Assembly: GCA_018817425.1 (NCBI GenBank) | Contig: JAHITX010000020.1 | Span: forward strand, 17,024-81,023 | Origin: Pseudomonadota bacterium | GTDB taxonomy: Bacteria > Desulfobacterota > Desulfobacteria > Desulfobacterales > RPRI01 | DNA length: 64,000 nt | Reading direction: 5' to 3' | Shown here: positions 45,777 through 55,895 of the stretch, piece after piece | How positions within the stretch are numbered: position 1 is the first letter of the stretch | Layout of the letters: every line of letters starts with the position of its first letter | Position numbers and translations under genes: made by a program | Notes under the pieces: generated by a model | Told to the model about the DNA's origin: nothing | What the model saw: the letters and a program-made list of their open reading frames with translations, nothing else | Databases searched by the model: none

Positions 45777-46778
45777 TTATTTGATACTATCATAGTAGCG
45801 CGATGGGCCGCTCCATACATCCCAATTGCTTTCCTGGTAAATAGTTTTACAGCTGCTAACGCTTTCTCCCCTGCCCTCTTCCGTCTTCTCCTCAACATCT
45901 CTTGGATTAGCGCCTACTTCCGCCCAGAAAAGATTTGCCCCGGCTATTGCTCCCAGTGTGCAAGGCTCATGCGTACAATTACCCATAACAGATCGCGGCA
46001 TTCCCAATCTTGTGACAGCGACTATTTGAGCCATACGCATTTCATTTATTACTCCGCGTTTTGCTATTTCGGTTCCAGGTATGGGAATTCGTCTGGCTGC
46101 GCCGCTAAATGAAGGATTGAAGGAAGCTGTGAATTCTATCATTTCGGCTAATTCCTCATTTGTGTGTTCCGGCCCTACGGGTTCGACGCATGTGCCCACC
46201 CCAAGACCAGCTTCTTCGAAGTTTTTTATACTCTTCTTTCTCTTGTCTACTGAAAGAGTAGTATCCTTGCCCTCGCGCAGACGGACAGCATGATACACGC
46301 CGGAAAAGCCCGCATCTTTTAACCGTACAGCATTCTTATAAGACTGGTCACCAACATTAGCGATCAATGTTGTTTCCGGTTTCAGGTTTTTTCTGACCTC
46401 TACAGACATTTCCAGGAAGCGTTCAAAAGAGTACTGGGCCGTTGACATCATGTACACAGCATTTGCGCCGTCAATCTCAAACTGACGGGTATATACCACA
46501 GCCTGCTCAGGCGAAAGCTCTGTTGCTTCAGTGAATATACCATTGATCTTTGCAAAAGAGCAGAATAGGCAGTCACAAGCACACGGTGCAAGATTGATTG
46601 CAAATTGAGCATGGACTTCAGCTTTGCCTCCCGACAGCTCTTTTGAAACACGATTCGCCTCAGCCATTGCCATATAAGTTTCAGAAGAATCCGGCGATAA
46701 GCTTAAAAGATAAACGAGTTCTTCTCTTGACAGAACTTCACCTGATTGTGTTTTTTTTATTAGTTCGTCGATATGCAT
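45777..46778 (-). CDS. BioB/HydE/PylB-like radical SAM enzyme
   Basis: 333 aa. The radical SAM cluster motif CX3CX2C is Cys66-Cys70-Cys73 (APCACDCLFCSFA), with an extra Cys68. The barrel has a BioB-like end (GTCVEPVGPEHTNEEL, AARRIPIPGTE). It is not a standard BioB: the auxiliary 2Fe-2S ligands are not evident and no other bio genes are near. HydE and PylB are equally possible comparisons. It lies 25 bp from the ferredoxin gene on the same strand. Confidence 0.8.
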   Translation of the reverse strand: MHIDELIKKTQSGEVLSREELVYLLSLSPDSSETYMAMAEANRVSKELSGGKAEVHAQFAINLAPCACDCLFCSFAKINGIFTEATELSPEQAVVYTRQFEIDGANAVYMMSTAQYSFERFLEMSVEVRKNLKPETTLIANVGDQSYKNAVRLKDAGFSGVYHAVRLREGKDTTLSVDKRKKSIKNFEEAGLGVGTCVEPVGPEHTNEELAEMIEFTASFNPSFSGAARRIPIPGTEIAKRGVINEMRMAQIVAVTRLGMPRSVMGNCTHEPCTLGAIAGANLFWAEVGANPRDVEEKTEEGRGESVSSCKTIYQESNWDVWSGPSRYYDSIK

Positions 46779-46803
46779 TGTTTAAACTCTCTATTTTTAT
46801 CTT

Positions 46804-47664
46804 CTATCCAAAAAAAGCCCTGGTTAAAGGAACTTCATTTATGGATTCTTTTCTTTTTTTGATATGTTCCTTAATAACAGAAAGGTCGGCTTCTATAGCG
46901 TTTTCAGGGCAAAGTCTGACACAGTTAAAGCAACCGAAACAGTCTTTTCCAAATACCGGATACGGAGCCATATCAATTGCATCTGAAGGACACTCTTCTA
47001 CACATATACCGCATTGAGTGCATTTTTCTTCGTTTACTGTTCTTTTCGGAAGGATTTGCATGAGTGTTTCGGTTGTAGTTTTTTTAAGCTCAGCCCCAAG
47101 CATTTCGGGCTGGTAGTCGAGGTTCTGTAGCTGCAACTGTTGCAGATTACCTTCTGACAAGCCCTTGTGAACTTTTGCAACAAGTTTAGTAACAATTTTA
47201 TCATCATCAATATCAGGATGGCCCTGACATACCGGGTTCCTGGATTGCCATAACATTGAGTGAACTGCTCCCACCTTTAAAGCCGCAGCAAGACTATAGC
47301 CTTTTTCAAGCAATTTTCTTCCCATTTCCCAGAGGGCAACTCCGCTGCAAACTCCTCCCCATGTAACAAACGGAACAGCAAAACAGTTCTTTGATTCACA
47401 AAGTTTATTGAGAAAAGTAATAACCGGCAAAACCGCATGCCCGCCATAAACCGGAGTTCCTACATACATGCATATCTCATCATTAGTTGCTTTATCCTGG
47501 GCTGCTTTAATCTGATCCAGTACAAAAAACCGGTCATCTTCTTTGCCTATGTCTCTTAAAAAAACATCTGCATCAAGCCCTTTCAATGTTTTTTCAATAT
47601 GCTTTGCAACATGTTCGGTAGTTTTTGATGGTGAGCAATAGATTATAAAATATTTAATATTCAT
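46804..47664 (-). CDS. Flavodoxin-ferredoxin fusion (EFR1-type)
   Basis: 286 aa. The N-terminal flavodoxin-like domain (IIYCSPSKTTEHVAKHI; MYVGTPVYGGHAVLPVI) is fused to two 4Fe-4S clusters near the C-terminus (CTQCGICVEECP and CFGCFNCVRLCP). It is expected to supply low-potential electrons, for example to the neighbouring radical SAM enzymes (inference). It starts 8 bp after the B12-radical SAM gene ends. Confidence 0.9.
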   Translation of the reverse strand: MNIKYFIIYCSPSKTTEHVAKHIEKTLKGLDADVFLRDIGKEDDRFFVLDQIKAAQDKATNDEICMYVGTPVYGGHAVLPVITFLNKLCESKNCFAVPFVTWGGVCSGVALWEMGRKLLEKGYSLAAALKVGAVHSMLWQSRNPVCQGHPDIDDDKIVTKLVAKVHKGLSEGNLQQLQLQNLDYQPEMLGAELKKTTTETLMQILPKRTVNEEKCTQCGICVEECPSDAIDMAPYPVFGKDCFGCFNCVRLCPENAIEADLSVIKEHIKKRKESINEVPLTRAFFG

Positions 47665-47672
47665 TTTCTCCC

Positions 47673-49124
47673 CTATGGTTTTCCAAGTCTTTTATTACTT
47701 ATAACAAACTTGATAAAATCAGGCAGATTTCGCATAAATCTTTGCCAGCTGTCGGGTGAACGCCACAGCATACTTGTATATTCAAGTAATACTTTTGGCC
47801 GCATAAAGTGTTTTCTATAAAATTCTTTAAAAAGCTCTTCAAGCTTATCTTTTGTCATACCATTTGGTATAAAAAGAAAATTCATGCAGTCCATCAGTTC
47901 CCAATCTTCATTGAATTCTCCCAGTTCATGTATGTTTTCGTAAATCGGCGAACCCGGAAACGGAGTAAACTTTGCTATATTCAATTCATCTATCGGGTTT
48001 GAAAATACATATTCCATGCTTTTATTAACAGCTGCTTCCGTTTCACCGGGAAGTCCTATCATAAAAAGCCCTTTTGTACGAATTCCCGCTTTTTTTATCA
48101 GCCTTATCTTTTCCGACAGAAAAGATAAGTTAACATTTTGCCTGTGTTGAGATAAAAGTTCTTCATCGCCCGTTTCTATTCCAATGCTTATCATCCAGCA
48201 TCCTGCCTCTTTTAACATCAATAAAAGATCGTAATCTATATGTTCCGCTCTTACAACGCAGTTAAAGGATAATTTAAGCGGCCGGTTAATCATCATTTTC
48301 GCAAAATCAATAACCCGTTCCCTTTTAAAGGTGAACTGATCATCGTAGAAAATTATATGCCTTACGCCAAATCTTTCATTAAGATAACTAACATGCTCAT
48401 ACATGTATTCAGCAGAATTAAACCGGAAAGAACGCCCAAAAACCGAACGGTCACAATAGCTGCATGCATAGGGACAACCACGGCTTGTTATACAACTTGA
48501 ACTTGGAGCTTTAGGGTAATTAAATAAAGGTGCTCTGTAAGCTAAAGGAAAACCGTCAAGTTTTTCATATGCAGGAAAAGGTAGTAAATCAAGTTCCAGA
48601 GTATTTGTTCTACGGCCCGTATAGAGTATCTCGCCTGTTTTTTCACGGTATATAAGACCCATAACAGAAGAAATACCATCCCTGCCATTTTCTATAAGTT
48701 CTGCAAGCGTTTCCTCTCCTTCGCCAACAACAACATAATTTATGACAGGATAATCTTTAAGTACTCTTTCTTTAAGAGCGGATACATGCGCTCCCCCGAA
48801 AACAACCTGTATTTCCGGAAGTATTCTCTTCGCCATATTGGCTATCCTTACCCCATCAAGAAAAGTTGAGGTAGTACAGCTTAAGCCAATATAAGCCGGT
48901 TTTTCTATACTCACATAATCATGAATCAGACGGTCGGAATCGGGTACAGCATAGCAGTCAATAACAGATGTGGAAATATTACGTTTTTCAAGATAGGCAG
49001 ATATTCCGGCAAGACCTATAGGCGGAATGATATTTGCTATTCTTGATATATCGTTACTCGCTGACTCTTTTTTGTAGCCTAAAGGATGAACAAGAAGAAT
49101 TTTTTTTGAATTTAGAGATGTCAA
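47673..49124 (-). CDS. B12-binding-domain radical SAM protein
   Basis: 483 aa. The N-terminal cobalamin-binding Rossmann-like region (KILLVHPLG; IGLAGISAYLEKRNISTSVID; VVFGGAHVSALKE) is followed by the radical SAM domain with SRGCPYACSYCDRSVFG (CX3CX2C) and a TIM-barrel (GLFMIGLPGETEAA). Such proteins often methylate unactivated carbons or phosphinates; the substrate here is unknown. It is likely first in the three-gene operon. Confidence 0.88.
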   Translation of the reverse strand: MTSLNSKKILLVHPLGYKKESASNDISRIANIIPPIGLAGISAYLEKRNISTSVIDCYAVPDSDRLIHDYVSIEKPAYIGLSCTTSTFLDGVRIANMAKRILPEIQVVFGGAHVSALKERVLKDYPVINYVVVGEGEETLAELIENGRDGISSVMGLIYREKTGEILYTGRRTNTLELDLLPFPAYEKLDGFPLAYRAPLFNYPKAPSSSCITSRGCPYACSYCDRSVFGRSFRFNSAEYMYEHVSYLNERFGVRHIIFYDDQFTFKRERVIDFAKMMINRPLKLSFNCVVRAEHIDYDLLLMLKEAGCWMISIGIETGDEELLSQHRQNVNLSFLSEKIRLIKKAGIRTKGLFMIGLPGETEAAVNKSMEYVFSNPIDELNIAKFTPFPGSPIYENIHELGEFNEDWELMDCMNFLFIPNGMTKDKLEELFKEFYRKHFMRPKVLLEYTSMLWRSPDSWQRFMRNLPDFIKFVISNKRLGKP

Positions 49125-49152
49125 TATATATGCTCTTATACCATTATATACT

Positions 49153-50319
49153 CTATCTGAGACGTCTCAGATTTTTTTTCGCATATTTTTTCAGTTTTCT
49201 GTTAGGCGCATTATTTGAAACAGTTTCCAGAGTTGATCTGTATTTCGAATTTCCTGATGCCCCGAGCGCATTGCAAAGCCATGCCATAGAATTAACAAAA
49301 TACCTGTCATTGGAAGAACTATTGTAGCCTCGCAACAGCTCCTCATTGACTATATCAAGAATCCTCTGATCGTTTCTGTAAAGTTTCGCAACAATCTTGG
49401 CCGCTGCTTCTTTATCTTTCAAATTAGAAGACTTAAGCATACTTTCGACATCGCCAGGGCTTTCGCCTTTCTTTGAAGATCTTCCTGATGAGAGAGCCCT
49501 TTCTAAAGCTCTATCCCTGGACGGTACTCTTTGTTCAAGCGGTTGAAGTTTTCCCATTATACTGCAGACAAGCTGCCCGTAGGAAATGGAACCGGGAGAA
49601 TCTTCATTTACAATTATCCCTTCTGCGATTTTATCCCTTATTGATGTAATTTTTATTGTTCCTGTTTCTATCCGCTGGACATCGATTACCGCACCGGTTT
49701 TGGGATGCTTGATTACTTTACCTTCTTTATAAACTGAAAATTCCATATCATCTTTAACACCGGCCATACGCCCTAGGTCAATCGTAACTTTGGAACCGGA
49801 TTTGTTTACAATATAACCCTCCAATGGAAAGTTTTTTATTATTTTTGCAGACATCAGAACAACCAGATCCTGAAGCTTGACAGCTGCTGAGCTTTTGACA
49901 TTTTCGGCTGCAATAATAGAAGCAGTTTCCACATCGATTATTCTTGCGTTTATTTCAATTACGCCTTGCAGTTTCATTACAGAACCGCTAATTATAGTTT
50001 TAACCCCAAGAAACTTTCCTATCTGTGTTGCAGTGCTTGCATCAACAACGCCTGTCATAGATAGCTTTTGTTCTTCCAATAGTTTTTTTAATAATCCTCT
50101 TTCGATAACTTCAAAACGCCCGGCCTTAACAAGAGCTGTAATAAACCATTCCGCAACGATTAAGCCCATATCCTGAGTTTCAAAACCCTCACCCTGAAGC
50201 TGAAAGTCAAGAACAGCAATTTTAGTTTTCCTGAAATCAGCAGATTCTGCTAAAATAGGCGATTGAAACAGCAAAAAAAGAATCGATATAATCAATAAGG
50301 GGGAAATAAATCTTTTCAT
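49153..50319 (-). CDS. CsgG/HfaB-like protein
   Basis: 388 aa from ATG 50319. A signal peptide (ISPLLIISILFLLFQSPILA) is present; there is no clear lipobox Cys. The CsgG-like core follows: KTKIAVLDFQLQG, FITALVKAGRFEVIERG, GKFLGVKTIISGSV and VEINARIIDVETASIIAAE. The C-terminal half has a FlgT-like beta domain (VNKSGSKVTIDLGRMAGVKDDMEF) and a helical tail. It probably sits in or at the outer membrane; cargo is unknown. It may be co-transcribed with the radical SAM operon (28 bp gap). Confidence 0.8.
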   Translation of the reverse strand: MKRFISPLLIISILFLLFQSPILAESADFRKTKIAVLDFQLQGEGFETQDMGLIVAEWFITALVKAGRFEVIERGLLKKLLEEQKLSMTGVVDASTATQIGKFLGVKTIISGSVMKLQGVIEINARIIDVETASIIAAENVKSSAAVKLQDLVVLMSAKIIKNFPLEGYIVNKSGSKVTIDLGRMAGVKDDMEFSVYKEGKVIKHPKTGAVIDVQRIETGTIKITSIRDKIAEGIIVNEDSPGSISYGQLVCSIMGKLQPLEQRVPSRDRALERALSSGRSSKKGESPGDVESMLKSSNLKDKEAAAKIVAKLYRNDQRILDIVNEELLRGYNSSSNDRYFVNSMAWLCNALGASGNSKYRSTLETVSNNAPNRKLKKYAKKNLRRLR

Positions 50320-50575
50320 GAGATTAGTCCATATATCCTGCTTGGTTTTCAAATAATGCAAATAGAATATTGAATTCATATTCGATTTGCTATTAATATA
50401 ATTGCGCACACAATTTTTGGATTATATAAAATAATACCACTTAAGTGTCAAGGAAGTTAACACCGGGTGTAATTAAAAGTGTTGAGAGGGTAGATCATTG
50501 GCCCTTAAAACATATCATTTTGAAAACAAAGCAAATAATTGGGTTAAGAAATAAAGTGATTTATCTTTACAAATC

Positions 50576-52027
50576 TCACTTTTTCCAAAAAACAGGAGTA
50601 AAAAGTATCAACACAGTATATAATTCCAACCTGCCTGCAAGCATTGCAAAACACAGCACCCACTTCACATAAGCCGGATAAAATCCAAAGTGTTCGGCTG
50701 GACCAATATTGCCGAAACCCGGCCCGATATTTCCGACTGTAGCCAGGGCGGTTGAAACGGAAGTAAGAACATCCTGATTTGATGAAGCTACAACTAATGT
50801 TATTATTAGCAGCGTTAATATATAAAGAAAAAAGAATCCTGAAATAGAATACATTATATCCTTTTTAATAGTCTTTCTGCTTATCTTTAAAAGAAATATA
50901 GCTCTTGGATGAAGAAGATATTTCATTTCATTATAGGCTTGTTTAAGAAGGGAATATATTCGAATTACCTTAATCCCGCCTCCTGTGGAACCCGAGCATC
51001 CACCTATAAACATTAAAAAGAATAATACTGCCTGAGCAAGGAATGGCCATTTTTCATAATCAACAGTCGCATATCCTGTTGTTGTAAGTATTGATGCTGC
51101 CTGGAAGCCCGCTTGCCGGATGGAATTTCCCAAAGACTCGTAATAGGTACCGTAAAGATTCATAGTTATAATAACAACCGCTATGATAAAAATAGATATA
51201 TATACTCTAAATTCCGTATCCCGGAGCATACTCTTATATCTTCCGGTTATCATTCTATAGTGAAGAATAAAATTAGCGCCGGCAATAATCATAAATATTG
51301 TAATTACTCCGTCGATATAAGCGGAATTGTAATATCCTACACTTGTATTTTTGGGAGAAAAGCCTCCTGTTGCAAGAGTTCCGAATGTATGAGTAAGAGC
51401 ATCAAAAAAATCCATACCTCCAAGCATTAAAAGAATAGTTTCTATTATCGTAAGGCCCAAATAGATATACCATAATATTTTTGCTGTCTCTTTAATTCTC
51501 GGCGAAATCTTATCAACGGAAGGCCCGGGCGCTTCAGCCTTTATCAATTGAAGCCCTCCGATTCCAAGGATAGGAAGTATTGCAACAGCCAAAACTACTA
51601 TCCCCATACCTCCAAGCCAGTGTGTCAGGGATCTCCAGAAAAGCATTGATTTAGGAAGAGACTCAATACTCGTAAGAATAGAGGCACCTGTTGTGGTGAA
51701 TCCGGACATGGTCTCAAAAAATGCATCCGCAAAAACCGGAATGCAATCAGTAAAATAAAACGGCAGGGCTCCCACAAAAGAAGCTGACAACCAGCTTAAT
51801 GTTACAAGAAGAAAACCGTCTCTTGTAGAAAGGCTATCTTTTCTTTCCGGTTTTAGGAAAAAATATAATAGCGATGAAATTAAAAGAAGACTGCCGATTA
51901 TAATAAGAAATACCTTGAATTCATAAATTTCTTTATAGTAAAATGCAACAGCCGCAGGAAATATAAGAAAGCAAGTTATAATCAATATTAATATTGATAT
52001 TATTTTAAATACAAGTTTATAGTTCAT
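50576..52027 (-). CDS. trkH: Potassium uptake protein TrkH
   Basis: 483 aa, with about ten membrane helices and four selectivity-loop repeats: FTTTGASIL, LATGGFSP, LTTTGYATVDY and ATVGNIGPG. It is the potassium-translocating subunit. It starts 3 bp after the trkA stop on the same strand, forming a trkA-trkH operon. Confidence 0.95.
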   Translation of the reverse strand: MNYKLVFKIISILILIITCFLIFPAAVAFYYKEIYEFKVFLIIIGSLLLISSLLYFFLKPERKDSLSTRDGFLLVTLSWLSASFVGALPFYFTDCIPVFADAFFETMSGFTTTGASILTSIESLPKSMLFWRSLTHWLGGMGIVVLAVAILPILGIGGLQLIKAEAPGPSVDKISPRIKETAKILWYIYLGLTIIETILLMLGGMDFFDALTHTFGTLATGGFSPKNTSVGYYNSAYIDGVITIFMIIAGANFILHYRMITGRYKSMLRDTEFRVYISIFIIAVVIITMNLYGTYYESLGNSIRQAGFQAASILTTTGYATVDYEKWPFLAQAVLFFLMFIGGCSGSTGGGIKVIRIYSLLKQAYNEMKYLLHPRAIFLLKISRKTIKKDIMYSISGFFFLYILTLLIITLVVASSNQDVLTSVSTALATVGNIGPGFGNIGPAEHFGFYPAYVKWVLCFAMLAGRLELYTVLILFTPVFWKK

Positions 52028-52030
52028 GTT

Positions 52031-53374
52031 TTATCTGTTAAATATTTCTTCAAGCTCAGATACAGATTCCTTTGTTGTTATCGTTATGATATCATCGCCT
52101 TCCTGAATTAAGAATTTTCCACCCGGTATATAGCTTTCAAAACCTCTTGTTACAGCGAGTATTAAAGTATTATCCGGCAGCCTTATGTTTTCAATTGTTT
52201 TGCCTGTTATAGGACTATTCTTATTGACCGAAAACTCAATTACTTCCGCCTTTCCGGTCAGGATGCTGTAAATGCTTTTAATATTGCCTTTTCTTATAAA
52301 TTTTAAGACAGCATCGACCGTACTTCTTTTAGGGCTCACAATAGAATCTATGCCAAGACTGGAAGCTATTGAAAGATAATTTCTTCTTGTGACAATTGCA
52401 ATTGATCTTTTTATACCAAATGTCTTCGCATAGATTGCAGCAAGAATATTTAATTCCTGTTTGTTTGTTGTTGTCACAATCAAATCGTAGGAATACAACT
52501 GCTCTTCTTCAAAAATGTCCCTGTCCGAAATATCACTATGTATAATAGTAGCTTTGGGAAATTCATCCGCCAGAATTTTGCAATTCTCATAATCAGAATC
52601 TATGATTTTAATATTACGGTGTTGCTCCATAAGATATCTTGCAGTGTATCTACCAATTCTTCCACCTCCCACAATCACAATATTTTTGATAATCAAAGAA
52701 GACCTTCCAAACTCACTAAGAACATCTTCCAGTATATTCCGGGTTGCAACCAAATATATATTGTCGTTTTCCCTGATAATTGTGTTTCCCGATGGAATAA
52801 TAACCTTGTCCTGGCGCACTATACATGAAATTAAAAAATCTTTTTTTAAGCTTTCCTTTATTTGTCTTAAAGATTTATCTTTAAAAAAAGAAGTGCTGGA
52901 TATAACAACATTTCTCATCTGAACATTAGCATTGCTGAAAAGCATTAAATCGCTGGAAGCTCCATACATAACACTTGCTACTATCTCTCTTGCCGCCTCC
53001 AGTTCAGGATTAACAAAAAAGTCTATTCCAAGAAAAACTTTCTCAAAATTTCTGATACTGGAATAGTCGAGATTCCTAACCCTTGCAATCTTGTTAGGCA
53101 CTTTAAACTCGCTTGCAACAAGGGCGCATGAAATCATATTTACTTCATCGGAATCAGTTACGCTAAGGAAGAAATCAGCCTTTTCAATACCGGCTTTTCT
53201 TAAAATCTTTGGATTATTTCCTTCACCTGTTATAACAATACAATCAAGATGAGTTGAGGCATGTTTAGCAACATCAGGGTTTTTCTCGATTATTACAACA
53301 TCCTTATTATCTGCTATTAACTGTGCCGCTAATTGAGAACCAACACCGCCGGCACCTACGATTACAATTTTCAT
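52031..53374 (-). CDS. trkA: Trk system potassium regulatory protein TrkA
   Basis: 447 aa with two RCK units. The first Rossmann motif is IVGAGGVGSQLAA, the second IVGGGRIGRYTA, each followed by a TrkA_C domain. It binds nucleotides and gates TrkH from the cytoplasm. A 44-bp stretch of this gene (53104-53147) recurs exactly at 62006-62049. Confidence 0.95.
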   Translation of the reverse strand: MKIVIVGAGGVGSQLAAQLIADNKDVVIIEKNPDVAKHASTHLDCIVITGEGNNPKILRKAGIEKADFFLSVTDSDEVNMISCALVASEFKVPNKIARVRNLDYSSIRNFEKVFLGIDFFVNPELEAAREIVASVMYGASSDLMLFSNANVQMRNVVISSTSFFKDKSLRQIKESLKKDFLISCIVRQDKVIIPSGNTIIRENDNIYLVATRNILEDVLSEFGRSSLIIKNIVIVGGGRIGRYTARYLMEQHRNIKIIDSDYENCKILADEFPKATIIHSDISDRDIFEEEQLYSYDLIVTTTNKQELNILAAIYAKTFGIKRSIAIVTRRNYLSIASSLGIDSIVSPKRSTVDAVLKFIRKGNIKSIYSILTGKAEVIEFSVNKNSPITGKTIENIRLPDNTLILAVTRGFESYIPGGKFLIQEGDDIITITTKESVSELEEIFNR

Positions 53375-53747
53375 GATAATCTTCTTTTTAATAATAAAGA
53401 ATTAATTTCTTTCTACAACTTAGCCAACTATTTTTGACAAATAAGTGGTTGGGAAAATTATTCCAATACTTATTCTCTGATATCCCAAGATATTCTACTA
53501 CTTTTATGTTCCCGATATTGTTTCAGTTTGGTTAAGACTACCATCTTATATATCATGACCAAAGGAGCAAATCCAGTTCAAACTGTCCGGTATTGTATAT
53601 TGAATATTTGTAACCGAAGTATTTTTTGCTTTCAAGCGCTATTAAAATATAAATAGTATTTTTTAAAAAACTATGCTTTGATAAAAAATATGATATTTTT
53701 AAAATGGTTTAAGTAACAATCCGCTAAGATATAATATTTTATATAAT
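53375..53747. promoter_or_regulatory. Divergent promoter region, trkA / sensor kinase
   Basis: 373 bp, AT-rich. No operator was recognised. At 53520-53536 a 17-bp segment GTTTCAGTTTGGTTAAG resembles the left part of the 142-bp element but no other part is present. Confidence 0.35.
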
Positions 53748-55409
53748 ATGAAAATTCACCATTACAAAAGATCTTTATCCATTGTTATTTTTCTGCTTTG
53801 CTGCTCTGTAAGTCTTGTCTTATGGAAAGATGAAAATAATGATGAGCGCAAAATGATTTTGCGACAAACGCAAGCATCGGCAGAACAGGTTAAAATTCGT
53901 ATTGAAGGCATGATGAATGCCAGAATGTCTTCACTCGATTTATTGGCCGAGAGGTGGGTGGACAGAACTCCTCCTGATTTCAGTAAACTGCGTTTTATTC
54001 AGTTTGCCAAAACCTTTTTCGGCCACTACCCCGGTTTTTTCGGTATTAACTGGATTGATCCTTATGGCACAGTTCAATGGACTTTCCCGCAGGAATACAA
54101 TACGGATATAGTTAATAAAAATATCCATGACTTGGATACGGATATACGTAATACCTTCGAAACTGTCCGGCAAACCCTTAAATTCAAAACAACACCGTGT
54201 CATGAAATGCGTAAGGGTGAAATAACCTTTGATACATTCTGGCCGCTGATTTACAAAAACAAAATTAATGGGTACTTGAACGGAGCATTTCATGTTCAGG
54301 ATATTATGGATATATGTATTGCAAAAAATATATCAAATAATTTCAGCATTATGATATATGAAGACGATCGGCTGATTTATATGAATCTTAAGGAACCTAA
54401 AACAAAACAGAAACTTTTGTATAAACAGTTTGTTATAATGGAAGGCATCCGTTTTCCCGGAAAAATATGGAAGATGCATTTTGAACCACGGAAGTCATTA
54501 TTTAAATTTACAACTATTCCCAACCAATTATACCTGCTTTTCGGTCTAATAATTTCTGCTACCCTTTCGGTTGTTTTCTTTCTTCTTCTTCAGCGTATTG
54601 AAATGTACCGTAATGCAAGAAACAGCGCTTTTGAAGAAATTGAAAAACGAAAAATATCGGAAGCGGCACTTCAGAAAAATGAAATAGAACTTAAAAATAC
54701 TATGGAAAAACTGGTTGCAAAAAATACCGAGATGGAGTCTTTTCTGTATTCGATATCACATGATCTTAAAACACCAATTGTAACAATTGATGGTTTTATC
54801 GGAGCATTGCGCGAAGATTTTGGAAATGATCTTCCGGAAAGCGCCGAAGGTTATTTTCAATATATAAGTGAAGCTACAAAAAAAATGGGGCTTCTTATAA
54901 ATGATCTTATCGAATTATCCCGAATCGGCCGGGTAAATGAAAAAAAGATGCCGCTACAGTTTGGAGAAATCGTCGAATCTGCCATGAGTATGCTGAAGCC
55001 GCAAATTGAAGCCAAAGGAATTTCTATAAATATCGGTCAGAATCTTCCGGCTGTTTACGGTGAAAAGAAACGACTGATCCAGCTTGTTGAAAACCTGCTA
55101 TCAAATGCGATTAAATATATAGGAAAAGATAATCCATCACCTGAAATTGAGATCGGACATAAAAAAGATGGGGAACAGGATGTTTTTTTCGTTAAAGATA
55201 ATGGTATAGGTATTCAGCACAGATATCAAAAAATTATTTTTCAGGTATTCCAACGGCTGCCTGATGCAAAAAAAGCCGGAGAAGGTACCGGCATAGGACT
55301 TGCCATAGTTGCAAGGATAATTAAACATCATAATGGAGAGATCCGGGTGTCATCAGAACCAGGACAGGGAAGTACATTTTTCTTTACATTAAATAATAGA
55401 GAGGTTTAA
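53748..55409 (+). CDS. Membrane histidine kinase with CHASE-like sensor
   Basis: 553 aa. TM1 (about 9-27), an extracytoplasmic domain (about 30-260) of CHASE-like character (FFGHYPGFFGINWIDPYGTVQW; NINDL), TM2 (about 263-285), then HisKA with His338 in SISHDLKTP and HATPase with NLLSNAIKYIG and GTGIGLAIV. It is followed 4 bp later by a single-domain response regulator, so the pair probably forms a phosphorelay. Confidence 0.88.
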   Translation: MKIHHYKRSLSIVIFLLCCSVSLVLWKDENNDERKMILRQTQASAEQVKIRIEGMMNARMSSLDLLAERWVDRTPPDFSKLRFIQFAKTFFGHYPGFFGINWIDPYGTVQWTFPQEYNTDIVNKNIHDLDTDIRNTFETVRQTLKFKTTPCHEMRKGEITFDTFWPLIYKNKINGYLNGAFHVQDIMDICIAKNISNNFSIMIYEDDRLIYMNLKEPKTKQKLLYKQFVIMEGIRFPGKIWKMHFEPRKSLFKFTTIPNQLYLLFGLIISATLSVVFFLLLQRIEMYRNARNSAFEEIEKRKISEAALQKNEIELKNTMEKLVAKNTEMESFLYSISHDLKTPIVTIDGFIGALREDFGNDLPESAEGYFQYISEATKKMGLLINDLIELSRIGRVNEKKMPLQFGEIVESAMSMLKPQIEAKGISINIGQNLPAVYGEKKRLIQLVENLLSNAIKYIGKDNPSPEIEIGHKKDGEQDVFFVKDNGIGIQHRYQKIIFQVFQRLPDAKKAGEGTGIGLAIVARIIKHHNGEIRVSSEPGQGSTFFFTLNNREV

Positions 55410-55413
55410 TAAT

Positions 55414-55863
55414 ATGATATTTGAACCATCAAGCATTCTTCTTGTAGAAGATGAAAAAGCTCACGCGGAATTAACCAAGCGCGCAATTCGCAAAGCCGGC
55501 AATGTTAATCGCATAATTGTTGCAGTTGATGGTGAAGAAGCTCTGGACTATCTTTATAACCGTGGCAAATACGCTGATAAAGTTAATAATCCCACAGTCG
55601 GTCTTATACTGCTTGATATCAAGCTTCCTGGTATAGATGGAATTGAGGTTTTAAAACAAATCAAGGAAGACCCTAAACTGAAAAAAATACCGGTAATCAT
55701 GCTCACCACCTCAGGCCGGGAAGAAGATATTGGCAATTCATATGATCACTATGCAAACAGCTATCTTACAAAACCTGTGGGATTCAAGGAATTTGAAGAA
55801 AAAATTATGCAGTTAAATTCTTACTGGCTGCTTATTAATGAGCCGCCGGTATTTGAAGAATAG
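55414..55863 (+). CDS. Single-domain response regulator (Rcp1-like)
   Basis: 149 aa, receiver only. The acidic pair DE is in LLVEDEKAHAE, phospho-acceptor Asp68 in LILLDIKLPGIDG and the conserved Lys in YLTKPVGF. The form matches the Rcp1 type partnered with phytochrome-like kinases. It lies between two kinase genes and may transfer phosphate among them. Confidence 0.92.
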   Translation: MIFEPSSILLVEDEKAHAELTKRAIRKAGNVNRIIVAVDGEEALDYLYNRGKYADKVNNPTVGLILLDIKLPGIDGIEVLKQIKEDPKLKKIPVIMLTTSGREEDIGNSYDHYANSYLTKPVGFKEFEEKIMQLNSYWLLINEPPVFEE

Positions 55864-55895
55864 ACACTTCACTTTCATAAGGATTTGATATTATA

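Noticed and set aside
53520..53536. 17-bp match to the left part of the 142-bp element
   Set aside because: Too short, and neither terminal nor central parts are present; possibly chance.
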